A stretch of DNA of 22,138 nt, taken from the NCBI GenBank assembly GCA_035500775.1, contig DATJWY010000230.1, forward strand, positions 1 to 22,138, in the 5' to 3' direction. The translations under genes were made by a program, and so were the position numbers. This document shows positions 15,219 through 22,138 of the stretch, in pieces (the stretch's first letter is position 1; every line of letters starts with the position of its first letter). The notes beneath the pieces are model-generated. The model was not told where the DNA came from. It was given only the letters and a program-made list of their open reading frames with translations, and searched no databases. The DNA comes from DATJWY01 sp035500775 (lineage in GTDB: Bacteria; Pseudomonadota; Alphaproteobacteria; Acetobacterales; Acetobacteraceae).

Positions 15219-16265
15219 ATGCAGCGCCTCCTCGCCGCCCTCTCCACCGCCGCCGACCCGACCCGGCTGCGCCTGCTGGCGCTCGCCGGGCGCGGCTCGT
15301 TCTGCGTCACCGATTTCGTCGAGGTGCTCGGCCAGTCGCAGCCGCGCCTGTCGCGGCACCTGCGCCTGCTCTGCGAGGCCGGGCTGCTGGAACGGGTGCG
15401 CGAGGGCGCTCATTGCTGGTTCTGCCTGCCGCGGGGCGAGGCCGGAACCCTGGCGCGCGACCTGCTCCGCCTGCTCCCCGCCGACGATCCCATCCTCGCC
15501 GCCGACCGGCGCGGCGCGGCGCGGGTTCTGGCCGAGCGCACCCGCGCCGCCAGCGCCACCTTCCAGCGCCAGGGTGCCGACTGGGATGAGATGCGCGCCC
15601 TCGGCCTGCCCGCCCGCGCGGTCGAGGAACACGTGCTCGCCCTGCTGCCGGAAACCGGCCTCGGCGACGCGCTGGATATCGGCACCGGCACCGGCCGCCT
15701 GCTGGAGGTGCTGGCGCCGCGCATCGCCTCGGGCACCGGTATCGACGCCAGCCGGGCCATGCTCGCCCTCGCCCGCGTACGCTTGGCACGGCCGGACCTC
15801 TCGCATTGCACGGTGCGGCAGGCGGATATGTACGCCCTGCCCTTCCCCGCCGGCGGCTTCGACCTCGCCCTCCTGCACATGGTCTTGCACCATGCGGAGG
15901 ACCCCGGAGCAGTCCTGGCCGAGGCCGCCCGCGTGCTCCGGCCGGGCGGGCGCCTGCTGGTCGTCGATCTGGCCCCGCACGGACGGGACGATCTCGGCCT
16001 CGCGCATCGCTGGCGCGGGTTCAGCGATGCGGGGATCGGGGAGCGCCTGGCCGCCTGTGGCCTGGCCATGAACTCTCCGGTTTCTGTGGCCGGGGCGCTG
16101 GAAGTGCGGATCTGGTCGGGGCTTCGCCCCGCGCCCCGCCAGGAGGCGCTGCCTCCTGGACCTCCGCCAAAGGCCGGGGGCCTTTGGAAACCGGGCCCGC
16201 TTTATCCTGACTGTGACACCCAAAAGCCTGACCAAATCCTTCTGCATAGGACGCCGCCACGATGA
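15219..16265 (+). CDS. ArsR-family regulator fused to a SAM-dependent methyltransferase domain
   Basis: Predicted DNA-binding regulator of methionine-cycle genes. Residues 1-80 form an ArsR winged helix (LSTAADPTRLRLLALAG, then the recognition-helix region SQPRLSRHLRLLCEAGLLERV). About 140-290 is a class I methyltransferase with SAM motif I ALDIGTGTGRLLEVL (Asp153 to Gly159), LLHMVLHHAEDP and RVLRPGGRLLVVDL. The cysteine metal site of classic ArsR proteins is absent. The natural end is probably near EVRIW (299): from 16117 the frame runs through a three-hairpin repeat and adds about 49 residues (including RPAPRQEALPPGPPPKAGG), ending in an ATGA overlap with metH, which would couple their translation. 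ATG 15219 has no good SD and may be nearly leaderless. A SAM/SAH-sensing role is inferred from the domain pair, the palindrome upstream and metH downstream. Confidence 0.9.
   Translation: MQRLLAALSTAADPTRLRLLALAGRGSFCVTDFVEVLGQSQPRLSRHLRLLCEAGLLERVREGAHCWFCLPRGEAGTLARDLLRLLPADDPILAADRRGAARVLAERTRAASATFQRQGADWDEMRALGLPARAVEEHVLALLPETGLGDALDIGTGTGRLLEVLAPRIASGTGIDASRAMLALARVRLARPDLSHCTVRQADMYALPFPAGGFDLALLHMVLHHAEDPGAVLAEAARVLRPGGRLLVVDLAPHGRDDLGLAHRWRGFSDAGIGERLAACGLAMNSPVSVAGALEVRIWSGLRPAPRQEALPPGPPPKAGGLWKPGPLYPDCDTQKPDQILLHRTPPR
16117..16187 (+). repeat. Three-hairpin GC-rich repeat inside the regulator reading frame, copy 2
   Basis: A single-orientation member of the hairpin family. Stems are CGGGGC-TTC-GCCCCG (16117-16131), CCAGGAGGC-GCT-GCCTCCTGG (16139-16159, 9 bp) and CCAAAGGCC-GGG-GGCCTTTGG (16167-16187, 9 bp), all perfect. 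Spacers GCCCCGC and ACCTCCG match the ACCCCGC/GACCCGC spacers of the other copies. It stays open in the frame of the ArsR-methyltransferase gene and lies 75 bases before the metH start. Confidence 0.85.
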
Positions 16266-19200
16266 CCCGACCCCACCTGCTGGACGCCCTCCGCGATCAG
16301 GTGCTGCTCTGTGACGGCGGCATGGGCAGCCGCGTGCAGGCCCTCACCCTGGACGTGGAGCGCGATTACTGGGGGCGGGAGAATTGCACCGAGGTGCTCA
16401 ACCTCTCCCGGCCCGAACTCGTGCGCGAAATCCATCGCGGCTATTTCGAGGCCGGCGCCGACATGGTGGAAACCAACAGCTTCGGCGGCTCCTCCATCAC
16501 CCTCGCCGAGTTCGACCTCGCCGACCGGACCGAGGAGATCAACCGCCTCGCCGCCGAACTGGCGCGCGAGGCGGCGGAGAGCTTCACCGACGGGCGGCAA
16601 CGCTACGTGCTCGGCAGCATCGGGCCGGGCACCAAGCTGCCGAGCCTCGGCAACATCGCCTATGATCCGCTGGAAGAGGCGATCGCCCGGCAATGCCGCG
16701 GCCTGATCGCCGGCGGCGTCGATGCCATCCTGATCGAAACCTGCCAGGACACGCTCCAGATCAAGGCCGCGGTCAACGCCGCCAAGATCGCCCGCGCCGA
16801 GGCGGGGCGCGACACGCCGATCTTCGTGCAGGTGACGGTCGAGACCACCGGCACGCTGCTCGTGGGGCCGGACATCGCCGCCGCCGCGACGGTGGTGCAC
16901 GCGCTCGACGTGCCGCTGATCGGCCTCAACTGCGCCACCGGGCCGCGCGAGATGTCCGAGCATGTGCGCTGGCTGGCGGCGAACTGGCCCGGCCTGATCT
17001 CGGTGCAGCCCAATGCCGGCCTGCCGGAACTGGTGGACGGCAAGACGCATTACCCGCTCTCGCCGGACGAGATGGCGCAATGGGTGGAACGCTTCATCAC
17101 CGAGGACGGGCTGAACCTCGTCGGCGGCTGCTGCGGCACCTCCACCCCGCATATCGCGGCGCTGGATGCCATGCTGCGCCGGCGCGCCGAGGGCACCGGG
17201 CGGCACCGGCCGGCGCCGGTGAAGCGCCAGGCGGTCTGGGTGCCGTCGGTCGCCAGCCTCTACGGCCAGGTGTCGCTGCGGCAGGAGAACAGCTATTTCT
17301 CCATCGGCGAGCGCTGCAACGCCAATGGCTCGAAGAAATGGCGCGAGCTGCAGGAGCGGCATGACTGGGACGGTTGCGTCGCCGTCGCGCGCGAACAGGT
17401 CGCGGAAGGCTCGAACAGCCTCGATGTCTGCACCGCCTTCGTCGGCCGCGACGAGCGCGCGGAGATGGATGAGGTGATCCGCCGCTTCACCGGCTCCGTC
17501 AACGCGCCGCTGGTCATCGACAGCACCGAGACGCCGGTGATCGAAAGCGCGCTGAAGCTGCATGGCGGCAAGCCGATCATCAACTCGATCAATTTCGAGG
17601 ATGGCGAGGGCCACGCGACCGAGCGCATGCGCCTCGCCCGCCGCTTCGGCGCGGCGGTGATCGCGCTCACCATCGACGAGGAAGGGATGGCGAAGACGCC
17701 CGAGCGCAAGCTCGCCATCGCTGAGCGCCTCGTGCAATTCGCCTGCGAGCGCCACGGCCTGCCGCAAAGCGACCTGCTGATCGACCCGCTGACCTTCACC
17801 ATCGCCACCGGCAACGAGGATGACCGCAAGCTCGGCCTCTGGACGCTGGAGGGCATCCGGATGATCCGCGAGCGCTTCCCGGACATCCAGATCATCCTCG
17901 GCCTGTCCAACATCAGCTTCGGCCTCAACCCGGCGGCGCGCGCGGTGCTGAACTCGGTGTTCCTCGACCATGCCGTACGTGCCGGCATGACCGGCGCCAT
18001 CGTGCATGTCAGCAAGATCCGGCCGCTGCACCAGATCGCGCCGGAGGAGGTCAAGGTCGCGGAGGACCTGATCTTCGACCGGCGCGCCGAGGGCTATGAC
18101 CCCCTCGCCCGCCTGCTGGAGATGTTCGCCGACCGCAAGGCGGCCGATCTCGGCAAGCGCAAGCGGGCGGAGGATGTGGAGAGCCGGCTGCGCGACCGCA
18201 TCGTCGATGGCGACCGCAAGGGTCTCGCCGAGGACCTCGACGAGGCGATGAAGACGCATGCGCCGCTCGACATCATCAACACCATCCTGCTCGACGGCAT
18301 GAAGGTGGTCGGCGAGCTGTTCGGTGCCGGTAAGATGCAGCTTCCCTTCGTGCTGCAAAGCGCGGAGACGATGAAGGCGGCGGTCGCGCATCTCGAACCG
18401 CACATGGAACGGGTCGAGGGCCAGGAGAAAGGCACGATCGTGCTCGCCACCGTGAAGGGCGACGTGCATGACATCGGCAAGAACCTCGTCGATATCATCC
18501 TGACGAATAACGGCTATCGCGTCGTCAATCTCGGCATCAAGGTGCCGCTCGCCGACATGCTGGCGGCGGCGCGCGAACACAAGGCGCATGCCCTCGGCAT
18601 GTCCGGCCTGCTGGTCAAATCCACCGTGGTGATGCGCGAGAATCTGGAGGAGATGTCGCGCCAGGGCATCGACGTGCCGGTGCTGCTCGGCGGCGCGGCG
18701 CTGACGCGGAATTATGTCGAGGATGATTGCGTCCGCGCCTATGCGTCCGGCCGCGTCGCTTATGCCCGCGACGCCTTCGACGGGCTGCATTTGATGGACA
18801 AGGTGACCGGCAGCGCCTTCGACGACTACCTGACCGCGCTCCAGACCAAGCGCGCGGGCAAGGCGCGCAACACCGCGCGCAGCCTGGGTCAGGCGGATGA
18901 ACGGGCCTTCCACCCTGTCGATATCGTCAAGGTGCGCGAGCGGCGGCATCGCCTGAACCGCGACGTGCCCGTGCCGCCCCCGCCCTTCTGGGGGCCGCGC
19001 GTGGTGGAGGCGGCACCCAAGGCGATCGTGCCGTTCATCAATGAGCGCAGCCTTTATCAGTTCCAGTGGGGCTTCCGGAAACAGGGCCGCGCGCTTGAGG
19101 ATTTTCTCGGCTGGGCCAAGCAGGAGCTGCGCCCGGTGATGCGCCGCATGCTGACGCTGTGCGAGGCGGAGAATATCCTCAAGCCGCAGGCGATCTACGG

Positions 19201-19759
19201 CTACTGGAAAGCCGCTGGTCAGGGCAACGACCTGATCCTGTTCGATGAAACCGGCGCGAACGAGGTCGCCCGCTTCACCCTGCCCCGCCAGCCGCGCGAG
19301 GATGGCGAGTGCATCGCCGATTTCTTCCGCGACGTGGACGATGCCGAACGCGACGTGATCGGCCTGCAAGTGGTGACGGTCGGCCAGCGCGCCTCCGACA
19401 CCGCGCGGCGCTGGTTCGAGGAAAACCGGTATCAGGATTATCTCTATCTGCACGGCCTCTCGGTGGAGATGGCCGAGGCGATGGCGGAATACGTGCACAA
19501 GCGCATCCGCGCCGAACTCGGCTTCGCCGCCGAGGACGACCGCGACATGGAGAAGATGCTGGCCCAGGGCTATCGCGGCTCGCGCTACTCCTTCGGCTAT
19601 CCCGCCTGTCCACGCCTGGAGGATCAGACGATGCTGCTGAAACTGCTGGATGCGGAAAGGATCGGGGTGTCACTCTCGGATGAATGGCAGTTGCACCCGG
19701 AGCAATCGACGAGCGCCATTGCCGTGTTGAACCCGCACGCCAAATACTTCTCCGTCTGA
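16262..19759 (+). CDS. metH: Cobalamin-dependent methionine synthase, full length
   Basis: Transfers the methyl group of 5-methyltetrahydrofolate to homocysteine through methylcobalamin, in the cytoplasm. The 1165 residues hold all modules in order: homocysteine/zinc domain (1 to about 315; zinc ligands Cys224 in GLNCATGP and Cys290-Cys291 in GGCCGTST), pterin-binding domain (about 340-610, with SIGERCNANGSKKW), cobalamin cap (about 640-715), B12 domain (about 720-870, DVHDIG with axial His736), and AdoMet reactivation domain (about 900-1165, Arg1108-Tyr-Ser-Phe-Gly1112 followed by YPACP). E. coli MetH is 1227 residues; the architecture is intact, not the split form seen in some alphaproteobacteria. 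ATG 16262 overlaps the preceding stop (ATGA), with AGGA ten bases upstream. The ArsR-methyltransferase fusion in front and the adenosyltransferase gene downstream support regulation by methionine-cycle state and a local B12 theme. No metF is in the window. Confidence 0.98.
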   Translation: MTRPHLLDALRDQVLLCDGGMGSRVQALTLDVERDYWGRENCTEVLNLSRPELVREIHRGYFEAGADMVETNSFGGSSITLAEFDLADRTEEINRLAAELAREAAESFTDGRQRYVLGSIGPGTKLPSLGNIAYDPLEEAIARQCRGLIAGGVDAILIETCQDTLQIKAAVNAAKIARAEAGRDTPIFVQVTVETTGTLLVGPDIAAAATVVHALDVPLIGLNCATGPREMSEHVRWLAANWPGLISVQPNAGLPELVDGKTHYPLSPDEMAQWVERFITEDGLNLVGGCCGTSTPHIAALDAMLRRRAEGTGRHRPAPVKRQAVWVPSVASLYGQVSLRQENSYFSIGERCNANGSKKWRELQERHDWDGCVAVAREQVAEGSNSLDVCTAFVGRDERAEMDEVIRRFTGSVNAPLVIDSTETPVIESALKLHGGKPIINSINFEDGEGHATERMRLARRFGAAVIALTIDEEGMAKTPERKLAIAERLVQFACERHGLPQSDLLIDPLTFTIATGNEDDRKLGLWTLEGIRMIRERFPDIQIILGLSNISFGLNPAARAVLNSVFLDHAVRAGMTGAIVHVSKIRPLHQIAPEEVKVAEDLIFDRRAEGYDPLARLLEMFADRKAADLGKRKRAEDVESRLRDRIVDGDRKGLAEDLDEAMKTHAPLDIINTILLDGMKVVGELFGAGKMQLPFVLQSAETMKAAVAHLEPHMERVEGQEKGTIVLATVKGDVHDIGKNLVDIILTNNGYRVVNLGIKVPLADMLAAAREHKAHALGMSGLLVKSTVVMRENLEEMSRQGIDVPVLLGGAALTRNYVEDDCVRAYASGRVAYARDAFDGLHLMDKVTGSAFDDYLTALQTKRAGKARNTARSLGQADERAFHPVDIVKVRERRHRLNRDVPVPPPPFWGPRVVEAAPKAIVPFINERSLYQFQWGFRKQGRALEDFLGWAKQELRPVMRRMLTLCEAENILKPQAIYGYWKAAGQGNDLILFDETGANEVARFTLPRQPREDGECIADFFRDVDDAERDVIGLQVVTVGQRASDTARRWFEENRYQDYLYLHGLSVEMAEAMAEYVHKRIRAELGFAAEDDRDMEKMLAQGYRGSRYSFGYPACPRLEDQTMLLKLLDAERIGVSLSDEWQLHPEQSTSAIAVLNPHAKYFSV

Positions 19760-19879
19760 AAGGCGAGGGGCTCTGCCCCTCGACCCCGCCGGGGGCGAGC
19801 GCCCCCGGACCCGCACAACTTATCGGGGGTCTGGGGCCTCAAGGCCCCAGCGGGGTCGAGGGGCGGAGCCCCTCGCCTT
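19760..19879. repeat. 120-bp near-perfect inverted hairpin repeat (REP/BIME-like), copy 3
   Basis: The 30-base arms 19760-19789 and 19850-19879 are reverse complements with one mismatch. Each arm contains a hairpin, CGAGGGGC-TCT-GCCCCTCG (19764-19782) and CGAGGGGC-GGA-GCCCCTCG (19857-19875). Inside are CCGGGGGC-GAGC-GCCCCCGG (19789-19808) and CTGGGGCC-TCAA-GGCCCCAG (19831-19850), around the core ACAACTTAT. The element starts on the base after the metH stop and fills 120 of the 138 bases before yjbQ, so it may act as a bidirectional transcript-end or mRNA-stability structure. Confidence 0.9.
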
Positions 19880-19897
19880 GGCGCAAGAGGCCATCCG

Positions 19898-20323
19898 ATG
19901 CAGCAAGCCTTGCACGAGTTGACCGTTCCGACCCAAGGCCAGGGTCTCTATGAAATCACCGACCCGGTGCTGCGCTGGCTCGCCGGCCAGGACATCGCGA
20001 CCGGCCTGCTCACGATCTGGTGCCGCCATACCTCGGCCTCGCTGCTGGTGCAGGAGAACGCGGACCCGGACGTGCGCGCCGATCTCAACACCTTCTTCCG
20101 CCGCCTCGTCCCTGAGCAGGCGGGCCTCTACCGGCACGATACGGAAGGGCCGGACGACATGCCCGCCCATATCCGCGCGGCGCTGACGCAGACGCAGCTT
20201 TCCATCCCGGTCGCGAATGGGCAGCCCGTGCTCGGCACCTGGCAGGGCATCTATCTCTACGAACACCGCGCCGCCCCGCACCGGCGCACCCTCGTCCTGC
20301 ACGTCATCGGCGAGCCGGCATAG
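19898..20323 (+). CDS. YjbQ/UPF0047 family protein (secondary thiamine-phosphate synthase fold)
   Basis: A 141-residue cytoplasmic protein of the YjbQ family. E. coli YjbQ has weak thiamine-phosphate synthase activity; the real physiological role is not settled. Hallmarks are CRHTSASLLVQENADPDVR (42-60), the YRHD..GPDDMPAHI segment (78-92), and the family signature IPVANGQPVLGTWQGIYLYEH (103-123). Length matches the family (about 138 residues). ATG 19898 follows AAGAGG at seven bases, immediately after the inverted repeat. The adenosyltransferase gene begins 47 bases later on the same strand, so the two may be cotranscribed. No functional link between YjbQ and cobalamin is established; their adjacency is simply observed. 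Confidence 0.93.
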   Translation: MQQALHELTVPTQGQGLYEITDPVLRWLAGQDIATGLLTIWCRHTSASLLVQENADPDVRADLNTFFRRLVPEQAGLYRHDTEGPDDMPAHIRAALTQTQLSIPVANGQPVLGTWQGIYLYEHRAAPHRRTLVLHVIGEPA

Positions 20324-20370
20324 CGATCCGTCCCCATCGCGGCGCCCCAAAGCACAAGGAGAGTTTCGAC

Positions 20371-20949
20371 GTGGTACGGATCAACCGGGTGGTGACGCGT
20401 GGCGGCGATGGCGGCGAGACCTCGCTCGGCGACGGCGCCCGCGTGCCCAAGGATTCCGAGCGTGTGGAGGCATTCGGCACCGTGGACGAGGCCAACGCCG
20501 TCATCGGCGTGCTGCGCCTGCATGTCGCGGATGATGCGGAGGCCGACGCGATGCTCGCCCGCATCCAGAACGATCTGTTCGATGTCGGCGCCGATCTCTG
20601 CGTTCCCGGCGAGGCGGGGGAAAGGCTGCGCGTCACCGCCGCGCCCGCCGCCCGGCTGGACGCGGAAATCGCGGCGATGAACGCGGCATTGCCGAAACTC
20701 ACCAGCTTCGTGCTGCCCGGCGGCACGCCAGCCGCCGCTTATACGCATCTCGCCCGCACCGTGGTGCGCCGGGCCGAGCGCCTGGTGGTGCGGCTCGCGC
20801 GCACGGAGAGCGTCAATCCCGAGGTAATCCGCACCCTGAACCGGCTCTCCGACCACCTCTTCGTGCTCGGTCGCCGCCTGAACGATCAGGGCGCGCGGGA
20901 CGTGCTCTGGGTGCCGGGCGCGGGCCAATCCCCCGCGAAGGAATCGTAG
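20371..20949 (+). CDS. PduO-type ATP:cob(I)alamin adenosyltransferase
   Basis: Transfers the adenosyl group of ATP to cob(I)alamin to make adenosylcobalamin; cytoplasmic. The 192 residues carry the PduO/MMAB family pattern: TRGGDGGETSLGDG (9-22, ATP-binding N-terminus), FGTVDEANAVIG (35-46), the helix RTVVRRAERLVVRL (129-142) and LNRLSDHLFVLGRRLN (156-171). Length and motifs match PduO-type enzymes, not CobA or EutT. The start is GTG 20371, with AAGGAG nine bases upstream. It follows yjbQ by 47 bases, downstream of cobalamin-dependent metH, although MetH uses methylcobalamin, so the product more likely serves other enzymes such as methylmalonyl-CoA mutase or ribonucleotide reductase. The last 64 bases overlap the 3' end of the gene on the opposite strand. 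Confidence 0.95.
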   Translation: MVRINRVVTRGGDGGETSLGDGARVPKDSERVEAFGTVDEANAVIGVLRLHVADDAEADAMLARIQNDLFDVGADLCVPGEAGERLRVTAAPAARLDAEIAAMNAALPKLTSFVLPGGTPAAAYTHLARTVVRRAERLVVRLARTESVNPEVIRTLNRLSDHLFVLGRRLNDQGARDVLWVPGAGQSPAKES

Positions 20950-21452
20950 CCGCCCACGGTGTAAACGTCCGATCGAGCGGAGGGCGGTGCCTCGGCCGGA
21001 CCGCGATCGGTGATCCGGTCGCCGCCGAGCGCCTCCTCCGAGCTGCGCCTGTGCCCGCCTCGTTTTCCCACCTGCGCCTTGACCCGTGTCGGGCGGGCGG
21101 GCGGGGGCGCCGGCGATGCAACCGGCGCGGACAGGGGCCGCGCCGGCGGCGGAACGCCCCCCGGCACGACAGCTTCCTGCACCGGCGTGACGGCCGGCTG
21201 CGCGGCCGGAACCGGAGCAGCCGGAGCCGGAGCAACCGGAGCCGGGAGCGGCACGGCCGGAGCGGACAATGCCAACGCGGGCGCCGCGGCCGCTTCCGGC
21301 GGCACTGCCGCGGCAGACACGCCTTCGCCGGAAACGCTCCCGGGCGGCGCCCCCATGATCCGCAACGCCTCGACCCCGGTCGCCGTGACGACCAGCACGA
21401 GGCACCAGAACCAGATCAATGCCCGCGCGGCGGGGTGCAACCGATCCATCAT
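20886..21452 (-). CDS. Membrane-anchored Ala/Pro-rich protein of unknown function
   Basis: I do not recognise this family. The 188 residues begin with a short basic segment and one membrane helix (about 10-28, ALIWFWCLVLVVTATGV), then a long Ala/Pro/Val-rich stretch (about 34-125) typical of an extended periplasmic spacer, a basic patch (RVKAQVGKRGGHRR) and a polar C-terminus containing DVYTVGGYDSFAGDW. Topology would be a cytoplasmic N-terminus with the rest in the periplasm. Start is ATG 21452 or the next ATG 21449; neither has a clear SD. The 3' end overlaps the convergent adenosyltransferase gene by 64 bases. Composition bias means a shadow frame cannot be fully excluded, but the N-terminal helix, the length, and the absence of any competing gene on the other strand from 20950 to 21452 support a real gene. 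Confidence 0.68.
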   Translation of the reverse strand: MMDRLHPAARALIWFWCLVLVVTATGVEALRIMGAPPGSVSGEGVSAAAVPPEAAAAPALALSAPAVPLPAPVAPAPAAPVPAAQPAVTPVQEAVVPGGVPPPARPLSAPVASPAPPPARPTRVKAQVGKRGGHRRSSEEALGGDRITDRGPAEAPPSARSDVYTVGGYDSFAGDWPAPGTQSTSRAP

Positions 21453-21681
21453 GTCATGCTGGAGATGATACCGTTGTGGGATTCAACGCCGTTACCCGAC
21501 CGATGCTAACGCGCCGGACGCGCACGGCTCCATCACGGTGCCGCCAGCAAGGCCACCCTGGACTCCGGAATCGCCATCTGCCTCGATAGAGCACCCTCAG
21601 CCAGACCAGAGTCCGGTCTGGCCAGGCTGAAAGCCCAATTGCGTCGGGGTCCGGAACGCCCCCACGCAAGGAGAATCCGCG
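21453..21681. promoter_or_regulatory. Divergent intergenic region with a 7-bp inverted repeat
   Basis: This 229-base gap separates two divergent genes. It contains CCAGACC (21601-21607) and GGTCTGG (21615-21621) around a 7-base spacer, about 60 bases before the VWA-like gene; it could be an operator or an RNA hairpin in that leader. No clear promoter boxes were identified. Confidence 0.35.
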
Positions 21682-22138
21682 ATGCCGCCGGCCGATCTCG
21701 CCCTGGTCCTCGCGGTCGATGGCTCGGCGAGCGTCACCTTCGACGAGTTCAACATGATCGCCGGCGGCCTCGCGGAGGCGCTGCGCGACCCGGCCGTCAT
21801 CCGCGGCCTGACCAGCGGCCAGCAGCGCGCCAGCCTCTGCGCCGTCATCATCTTCTCCGGCGCGGGATCGGCGGAAATCATGGTGGGCTGGACGCGCATC
21901 GCCAGCCGGGAGGACGCGCTGGCCTTCGCGGATCGGGTGGAGATGATACCCCGCATCGTGCGGCCGGGGCTCACCGCCATCGGCGCGGCGCTGCTCGCCG
22001 CCTTCGCCCTGCTGGCCGCGGCGCCGGCCCCGGCCACGCGCCGCCTCGTGGACATCGCGTCGGATGGCGGCTCCAATGACGGCCCGCCGCCCGGCCCGAT
22101 ACGCGACCAGATGGTGGCCGCCGGCATCACCATCAACG
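21682..22138 (+). CDS. DUF1194 (VWA-like) protein, 3' end beyond window
   Basis: Partial: 152 residues are visible. It opens with LALVLAVDGSASVTFDEF, where D13-x-S-x-S matches the metal-site (MIDAS) motif of VWA domains; later segments RRLVDIASDGGSNDGPPPGP and QMVAAGITIN match the DUF1194 pattern (V.D.S.DG..N.G and AGITINGL). The molecular role of DUF1194 proteins is not established. ATG 21682 has AAGGAG nine bases upstream, and the frame meets a stop at 21628-21630 with no other start codon between. As called, the protein lacks a signal peptide, whereas many relatives carry one, so it may stay in the cytoplasm or the upstream part may have been lost. The family call is good; the function is unknown. 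Confidence 0.9.
   Translation, partial: MPPADLALVLAVDGSASVTFDEFNMIAGGLAEALRDPAVIRGLTSGQQRASLCAVIIFSGAGSAEIMVGWTRIASREDALAFADRVEMIPRIVRPGLTAIGAALLAAFALLAAAPAPATRRLVDIASDGGSNDGPPPGPIRDQMVAAGITIN

Noticed and set aside
16188..16261. Cobalamin, SAM or SAH riboswitch upstream of metH
   Set aside because: The space before metH is short, lies in the regulator reading frame, and shows no B12-box or SAM/SAH riboswitch core that I can recognise; the hairpins there belong to the repeat family.
16202..19498. 1098-codon minus-strand frame opposite metH
   Set aside because: Antisense shadow of an unmistakable metH; no recognisable motifs.
1..22138. CRISPR array, prophage or integron
   Set aside because: No regularly spaced direct repeats, integrase, transposase or phage structural genes were seen on either strand.

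Overview
The window is GC-rich throughout, tightly packed, and made entirely of gram-negative housekeeping and envelope genes: a Kdo-pathway isomerase, an Entner-Doudoroff dehydratase, a full-length B12-dependent methionine synthase and a PduO-type cobalamin adenosyltransferase. Together with the protein sequence style and the GC-rich multi-hairpin intergenic repeats, this suggests an alphaproteobacterium, most likely Acetobacteraceae/Rhodospirillales. That placement is inference; no rRNA or other marker gene is present.

Region 1 (1-12156, minus strand, read right to left) is one long run of seven co-directional genes: a type I secretion ABC exporter with a cysteine-less C39-like domain, its HlyD-type membrane fusion partner (1-base gap), a cytoplasmic protein of about 14 Sel1 repeats, a 1018-residue TPR/beta-domain/GT2/GT4 glycosyltransferase, a protein with two ChW-like (hydrophobic W) segments, a GT4 glycosyltransferase, and KdsD (arabinose-5-phosphate isomerase), whose last residues lie outside the window. 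I read this as an envelope or secreted-glycoconjugate locus that pairs export with glycosylation. No outer-membrane channel and no secreted substrate are visible here.

Region 2 (12157-14801) has a 418-base divergent control region, then edd (6-phosphogluconate dehydratase) without eda or zwf beside it, then a 388-base non-coding stretch holding a palindromic double element flanked by copies of the 13-mer TNATACCAACNGC.

Region 3 (14802-20949) is a methionine/cobalamin island. A 124-residue protein that looks like a fragment of the COG0523/CobW family (CxCC motif, no P-loop) diverges from an ArsR-methyltransferase fusion across only 42 bases, which contain a perfect palindrome, CATAAAGCTTCCTTTATG. 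The fusion gene runs through a hairpin repeat into an ATGA overlap with metH. After metH, a 120-bp near-perfect inverted repeat fills the gap before yjbQ, which is followed by the PduO-type adenosyltransferase. A plausible reading is that the fusion senses SAM or SAH and controls the B12/zinc-dependent methionine synthase.

Region 4 (20886-22138) holds a minus-strand, membrane-anchored Ala/Pro-rich protein whose 3' end overlaps the adenosyltransferase gene, then a DUF1194 (VWA-like) protein cut by the window end.

No tRNA, rRNA, CRISPR array, intact transposase or prophage gene was seen. The least-described parts are the secretion/glycosylation locus, the ArsR-methyltransferase/mini-COG0523 pair, and the repeat family that has become part of a coding region.
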